Source: Hyalella azteca (taxonomy: Eukaryota; Arthropoda; Malacostraca; Amphipoda; Hyalellidae). From it: a DNA stretch of 64,000 nucleotides. The translations under genes and the position numbers were made by a program. How positions within the stretch are numbered: position 1 is the stretch's first letter; every line of letters starts with the position of its first letter. The notes below the pieces were generated by a model. It ran no database searches and had not been told where the DNA came from. It worked only from the letters and a program-made list of their open reading frames with translations. This document shows, one piece after another, positions 59,053 through 64,000 of this stretch. Location: the NCBI RefSeq assembly GCF_000764305.2, contig NW_025944614.1:6683-70682 (forward strand). The letters run 5' to 3'.

Positions 59053-60877
59053 TTAAGGGGTGTACTGGCAGACTGTGGCGTCAGATTTGATGATCCAGTC
59101 AGCACAACCCATCCTAAAAGGCCAATTGTAGTGACTCGCGATGCATTGAGGTGCAAGTGATTTGCTCGAATTATCCTGTATGACAAGCAGCGAGGCGTCA
59201 ACAGGCCTTCCAGTCATGGTGGTGAAAGATGCCGTCTCCGAAGTCCTCTTGAGGTCGTAGCAGAACTGGCCTTGGCTCTGAACCGCCACCAAGTCCTTCA
59301 GGACTGTCGGCACTTGCACCAGACGCAGGCCGATGGCTTTGCAGGCAGCCAATAACTGGCTGGAAAAACATCAAGACCTCATTTTAATTCAAACTGAACA
59401 TAAACTGAAACACAAAATTATTAAGTACATATAAAAAACCTACTATAAGTTGAAAAACAAGGCAGATTCCAGAGTGAAACCTTGTAGATATAATGGAGCC
59501 CCATTGGTTTTAACTGGCAGAAAACAAATTTTGTGATGCCTACTTTCGGGAATTTCTCAATAACTAACCAAATAATCAGCTAACACGAAGTACTGAAAAC
59601 ATTTCAATGTATTCATGAATTCATATGACACTTGTTTTATGAATAATCCTCATTTCAACTTCTTGTCGTTAATTATTTGTTAGTGTCCACCCCGTTTGAC
59701 TCACTCAGGCACGTCGTAGGCAGGATGAGGCAGACGGAAGAGGCGGTCGCCGCTGGACAGGGCCATGCCCCTGTAGTAGAGGCCCGGGAGGCCTGGCGAG
59801 CTCCACGTCTGCCGCACGAACAGCACACAGTTTGGGACCTGCACAGCGGCGAGGACCAATCCTACAATAAACGTACACTACGACAAATTTGTGAGACTTC
59901 ATCCAATAATCATAAACTTCTTGTCATTGTACAGGCCACATGAGGCCTACTCTTCAGCGCCGACATCACTATGTTATATGAGTAACACTCAATTAGTTTA
60001 GTCGTGAATTTCAGTGCTGCATGTAGAAAGCGTGTCACTAGCTTGAGAAAAAGAAATAACACCCAGGATTTTGTGCGAGGTTCGCTAAACTCGGCCAAAA
60101 GAAGTCTAGTGAATATATTTCAAACTATCGACAGTTTGGAAAATATCCGGTAGAAGGACCTATTTTTAGATCTCCTATGGACAAGTCACGAAAAGTACAA
60201 AAATCGGCGACAGGCCACATCAGGCCTATTCTTCAGCGCCGACTCCACTATGCTATGCTAAAAGTAATTCTGGGTCCTTGGCCACCCCATTAAAATCAAC
60301 GAGTTGTCAGAATCTCTTTGCCGATTTTCAACGACTTTATAAGCTCATGAGAGTCTGACTAGAGTAGGACTGGCCAAGTGTACCGAGCCTGCAGGCTGAC
60401 CAGAGGCTCCACTTTAAGCCCAAAGTAAAAGGCCCTGGGCAGAGGCCTACGTATATATTGTATCACGAGCATTCCGTTAATAAGTCGAATTAGTTGCATT
60501 TAAAGGCCCTTTAATTTTAACCTCCTACTGGAGTACACAAAAACAATCAAGAACCATTTGAGGGTTTCTTTGTTATTAATTTTGACATGTGTAATATATT
60601 GAATATCCTATTATCAGTAAAGCAATCAATCTTAAACTGGCAATTAACGTACCTCAGTTGCGTTGAAAGCGAAGGCTCCACATTCGGGGTTCAGGCGACA
60701 CTGTCCCCCACAGGCGACAGGCGAGCCGGCCCACACCTTCTCCTGCTCCCCATCGAAACTCTCCTGCGACAGCTGGACTGTGAAGGACAGCCCCACGCCT
60801 CCCACCGCCCAGGGCCGCGCCAGGGCGCTGACCACCGCCAGCAGCCGAGCCGCCGTCGCAGCCCACCACGCCGCCAT
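59053..60877 (-). CDS. PAN/apple plus C-type-lectin-like secreted protein, copy 8
   Basis: Exon 3 59053-59359, exon 2 59705-59838, exon 1 60653-60877; 221 residues, intact. Start MAAWWAATAARLLAVV, two codons longer than most copies and closest to copy 1 in this. Exon 1 ends FNATE (NAT sequon). Exon 2 has CVLFVRQTWSSPGLPG, GMALSSGDRLF and LPHPAYDVP. Exon 3 begins QLLAACKAIGLRLVQV and has FCYDL, RPVDAS (NAS lost), DNSSKS (NSS sequon), PQCIASHYNWPF, MGCADW, DATVCQYTP. Nine cysteines in the mature part. Intron 1 (814 bp) contains two LINE 3' fragments. Leader acceptor ctgcttcAG lies 31 nt before the ATG. Confidence 0.9.
59938..59992 (+). mobile_element. LINE 3' tail fragment
   Basis: aggccacatgaggcctac, then cttcagcgccgacatcac and a tatgttat tail: only the last ~55 bp of the LINE, in intron 1 of copy 8. 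Confidence 0.65.
60090..60262 (+). mobile_element. LINE 3' UTR, 5'-truncated copy
   Basis: Aligns with the LINE 3' UTR at 7141-7310: cttcaaactatcg-type start, agatct..ctgtg, aatcggcgacaggccacatc, then a tatgctatgct tail. Lies in intron 1 of copy 8, sense to the plus strand. Confidence 0.8.
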
Positions 60878-60985
60878 CCGCCGAATTGCGGATGTAATTG
60901 CGAAGTGACTGAAGCAGTGAGTGGGATGACTGAACTAGTGAACTGATTTGCTGATACAGCGAGCGGGGTGACTGAAATAGTTAAC
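60878..60985 (-). repeat. Leader minisatellite of copy 8
   Basis: ~18-bp units (gagtgggatgactgaactag). Acceptor at 60909-60910. Confidence 0.75.
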
Positions 60986-62049
60986 GGAGTAGTTAGTATA
61001 CTACAATGTGATACATAATTTGAAATTATATAAATACAAATACTGGTGTCAGATTAAGCAATCTTTGGACCGCTGCCGATTCTCGAAATCACAGAGATTT
61101 CCATAGCTACCTAATGGTCTCGTAACTCTCGTTCCCAGAACTAGCTTCTACAATATTTTGATCTAACCCTCTCAACCAACTCGTTCATATGCGGAATAGT
61201 TCTACACTTTACCTTTAGAACTACTTTTACTTTACCCCCAGTTAACACGCACCCTTACTAAGTTTAGGGGCACCAACTCAAGGCTATGCTGCAAGCACCA
61301 CCCTCGGCTACCAAGCGTCGCCCACCTATGAAACCGAGATATGTACTGAATTTCCCAAGTCTCGTACCTCTTATACGCTACTCATATATACGGCACATAT
61401 ACTATATGAATATGTGCCGCACCTCGAGCAGTACAGTGGCAAAGTAAGATATTATAATATTAAAGAAATATTTATTAAGACCACCGCAAATACTCCACCA
61501 AGCACCCCAAATCACTTCACACGAGGCCAATAAACGGTAATAACTAGCGACCAGTAACGGCATGGTGAGGTGAACACTACTGGCCTCGTATGGTAAGGAT
61601 TTATCGAGATACGGAGTCCCGTTGACCAATATAACAGCTCGTCCATCCAAAATTAGCGTAAAAGGTCATTTTAAAATCACTCAATCAAATAGACATTCGC
61701 AATGTCTTAATTGTGTGAACAGCAGACATCGCGCAATATAGTTACGCCAGCAAAAAACGGTTATAATAATAATGATATTTATTACCAGTTTTGTGTTGAA
61801 TTTCAAATTTTTTTGTGAAAACGCAATACTTGAATAAATTCAACTAAGTGACAAGTAATGTTTTATAATATCTTATGTAATGAGATAATTTAGCCAACTT
61901 TTGATTGAATTGTAGGAAAAATGTTTATCCAGGCACTCTACATTCGTAAATATTATTTATCGTGCACAGACTGACACCGTAATTATATATATAGTACATT
62001 GTAAAGCTTTGCTTTTCTAACATTATTGCCGCCGTGTTATCTTCCATCC
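60986..62049. other. 5' flank of copy 8
   Basis: Matches the copy 7 flank and, reversed, the copy 2 flank. The TTAA at about 61055 is the empty site of the foldback element found at 18499-19384. No gene. Confidence 0.6.
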
Positions 62050-62280
62050 GCATACACCAAGAGGATGAACTTCCGTCTATTCTGCGCACCAAGAGGGTAG
62101 ACTTCCCTCTACTCCGCGCACCAAAAGGGTAGACTTCCATCTGCTCAGCTTACCAAGAGGATAGTCTTCTTCCTTCTGCTCAGCACACCAAAAGATAGTC
62201 TTCCCTCTGCTCAGCTAACCAATTAAGAGGGTAAAATTCCCTCTGCTCAGCTCACTAAGAGGGTAGACTTCCCTCCACTC
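62050..62280. repeat. ~36-bp minisatellite, about seven units
   Basis: Units containing agagggtagacttccctct and tgctcag; inverted relative to 17877-18050. Confidence 0.9.
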
Positions 62281-62966
62281 AGGAGCCCCGCGTGTGAGTG
62301 ACACTCGCCTCGTAAGTGCGATCTTTCAAGCCATTAGGTTTTACCGTTCGCGTGTCGAAGGGCTGTGATTTTAACGGAAATTCCAGGCAGTTCTTTTGGT
62401 GTGTAGCGCGGTGAGGAATTCACTGAAGAGCTCACCAAAATGTCTTCGAAACGCGTTAGTTTCGACTCTTTTGAGAGGTTAAACTGAGACAGCTCGGAAT
62501 TTGGTAAGAATATCATTATAAAATAGACCTGGTACCCCTCTAATGCAGCGCTAATATATTCAGGTCATCAGGAGCAATATACATTAACTGCACTTCAAAC
62601 AATCCGATCGAGGCTGGTGCTATAAAAGCAAACCTAAGAAGCAGCTGCGTCCAATAGATAAAAGAATTATTTTGAAGCGACATGAACTTTTGGAGAAAAG
62701 GTAATGAGATTCAAAAATATTATTTCGACTTTCGTAATATTTATAAACGTTTATCGGGTAATTGCGACAGCGATAAGTAATTGAAGTAATTAATTGAAGT
62801 AATAGTGAAGAAGTAATTGCAACTGCCGTAAGTTTAACGCTCTGCAGCTCATGCCGACACGTGCGTCCGCTGATCATGATGCTATTCTTACCTGAGTTGT
62901 GCATGACTGACAACTAAATGGTTTTGAGAATATAGAAGTTACGCCAAATTTAACAAAGATATTCTA

Positions 62967-63043
62967 AGTGACGTGCATCGCACTGCTAAGTGACGTGCAT
63001 CGCACTGCTAAGTGACGTGCATCGCACTGCTAAGTGACGTGCA
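62967..63043. repeat. 21-bp minisatellite (aagtgacgtgcatcgcactgc core)
   Basis: Nearly four identical agtgacgtgcatcgcactgc units, cut off by the n at 63044 and the adapter. True length unknown. Confidence 0.93.
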
Positions 63044-63045
63044 NG

Positions 63046-63083
63046 CTGTCTCTTATACACATCTAGATGTGTATAAGAGACAG
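63046..63083. other. Transposase mosaic-end junction adapter (assembly artefact)
   Basis: Third identical 38-bp palindrome, two bases after the n at 63044, between two tandem arrays. Confidence 0.97.
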
Positions 63084-63217
63084 ACATACACACGAGCAGC
63101 AAGTAGGAGGCACGACATACACACGAGCAGCAAGTAGGAGGCACGACATACACGATGTCAAGGGTCTTGAATAATTGCGTTCATTAACCACATCCACTCA
63201 GTAAAATAACGGGCCGC

Positions 63218-63353
63218 GTTGTCCAAGTAGTGACTCATTTTCCTACCCTCAGCACGAGCAGATAGAGCACGAAGCACTGATTATGCCTGGCCAAATTGGG
63301 TCAAAATGACCCACGTAAAAGGCAATTAGGAAAGGCTTCGCTATTTGAACAAT
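63218..63353. mobile_element. MITE-like element B, third copy
   Basis: Ends gttgtccaagtag and ctatttgaacaat; duplicate of 54431-54569. Confidence 0.75.
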
Positions 63354-63499
63354 GTCTCTTTTATTTCGTTTAGGAGAGTGAAACAATAATACCTTGTATC
63401 TTTGAAGGCATAACTCATACCTGACAACTTTTGCTGAAGGTTTATTAAGGAGCAGAACGTGTTAAATATACATTATATTCAAAACAACATTTTAAGTCA

Positions 63500-63625
63500 T
63501 GTTTAAAATCGAGTTCTAATATAAAAAAGAAGAGTTGTCGGTGCTGAAGAATAGGCCTGATGTGACCTGTCGCCTATTCGTGTACTTTTCGTGACTGGTT
63601 CACAGGAGATCTAATAATATGCGTT
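63500..63625 (-). mobile_element. LINE 3' UTR fragment
   Basis: Counterpart of 55081-55195 in the right block; ends in the same gagttgtcggtgct region but with a gacctgtcgcctattcg variant. Confidence 0.7.
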
Positions 63626-63644
63626 TAAAAAGTACTTTTTAAAG

Positions 63645-63885
63645 ATCACACTTTCAAAGAGGCCGGTGTCTCCGGTGTTACAAATGTACAGTGAATTTCT
63701 TATTTTATTTTAAATATTTTAAAAATTTGCATTTTTTAAGTTATTTTTTTATTGTCAATCGATTCATGCAATGTCATCGACTTTACGCAAGTGTGCAAAA
63801 TTTCAGAACGATTGGACAGGTAGAAGTGTGTTAAATGTCGATTATAAGATTTGCAGCAGACAGACAATCAAGAAGTGTATAGTTA
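63645..63885. mobile_element. MITE-like element A, fifth copy
   Basis: Starts atcacactttc, keeps aaaatttcagaacgattg and gcagacagacaatc, ends aagaagtgtatag. It directly abuts the mariner-like element at 63891. Confidence 0.7.
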
Positions 63886-63890
63886 AAATA

Positions 63891-64000
63891 CAGGGTCTGC
63901 CATATTTATGGTAACGCATGTTTTTTGTAATTTGTCAATGAAACAAACAGGTACATTATTTTTTTATTGGATGAGCATAGTAGCCAAGAATTACCTAAAC
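63891..64000 (+). mobile_element. Mariner-like element, terminal part (cut by window end)
   Basis: Begins CAGGGTCTGCCATATTTATG after TA and follows the right-end inverted repeat of 29524-30474 (gtaacgcatgttttt, aatgaaacaaacag, ttggatgagcat). The rest lies outside the window. Confidence 0.85.

Larger units (their letters stand above)
56390..63885. repeat. ~7-8-kb direct duplication, right copy (holds copy 8)
   Basis: Partner of 48420-55460. Longer mainly because intron 1 of copy 8 gained LINE fragments and the 36-bp minisatellite at 62050-62280 expanded. Confidence 0.85.

Overview
The window is nuclear DNA from an animal. It has AT-rich non-coding sequence, short GC-rich exons with GT/AG introns, and many minisatellites and transposon remnants. 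There are no bacterial operons, rRNA genes or CRISPR arrays. An invertebrate, perhaps a crustacean, fits the short multi-exon genes and the mix of Tc1, mariner, Penelope-like, LINE and SINE remnants, but this is an inference; the sequence itself only supports 'metazoan'.

Layout. (1) 1-4.07 kb: the 5' end of a minus-strand gene (four exons, reading frames chain correctly, possible Myb/SANT-like DNA-binding segment) that runs off the left edge. Its introns are packed with tandem duplications. (2) 4.1-11.7 kb: intergenic, with a LINE 3' end, a 28-bp minisatellite, a 640-bp direct duplication and two MITE-like families. (3) 11.7-61 kb: eight copies of one three-exon gene family, copies 1-2 on the plus strand and copies 3-8 on the minus strand. 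Each encodes a small predicted secreted protein (about 216-237 residues): a signal peptide and PAN/apple-like cysteine segment (exons 1-2), then a C-type-lectin-like segment (exon 3). Splice positions and phases are the same in all copies. Copy 3 is broken by an assembly fault.

The array grew by several duplications. Copies 7 and 8 lie in an ~8-kb direct duplication (about 48.4-55.5 and 56.4-63.9 kb). Copies 3 and 4 are a direct pair, copy 2 with its 3' flank is an inverted counterpart of copy 4, and copies 5 and 6 are a direct pair. Paralogue comparison shows several insertions with matching empty sites: a mariner-like element in copy 3, an 886-bp TTAA foldback element upstream of copy 2, a solo LTR upstream of copy 4 and an 87-bp element in copy 4. 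Copy 7 carries a patchwork exon 3 plus a leftover exon-3 fragment in its intron, the mark of a template switch or gene conversion.

Three 38-bp sequences (557-594, 30842-30879, 63046-63083) are exact palindromic transposase mosaic-end junctions of the kind used in mate-pair libraries, each near an 'n'. They are assembly contamination, and one destroys copy 3 exon 1. The proteins probably work outside cells as binding proteins; no ligand or role in immunity, venom or fertilisation can be read from the sequence.
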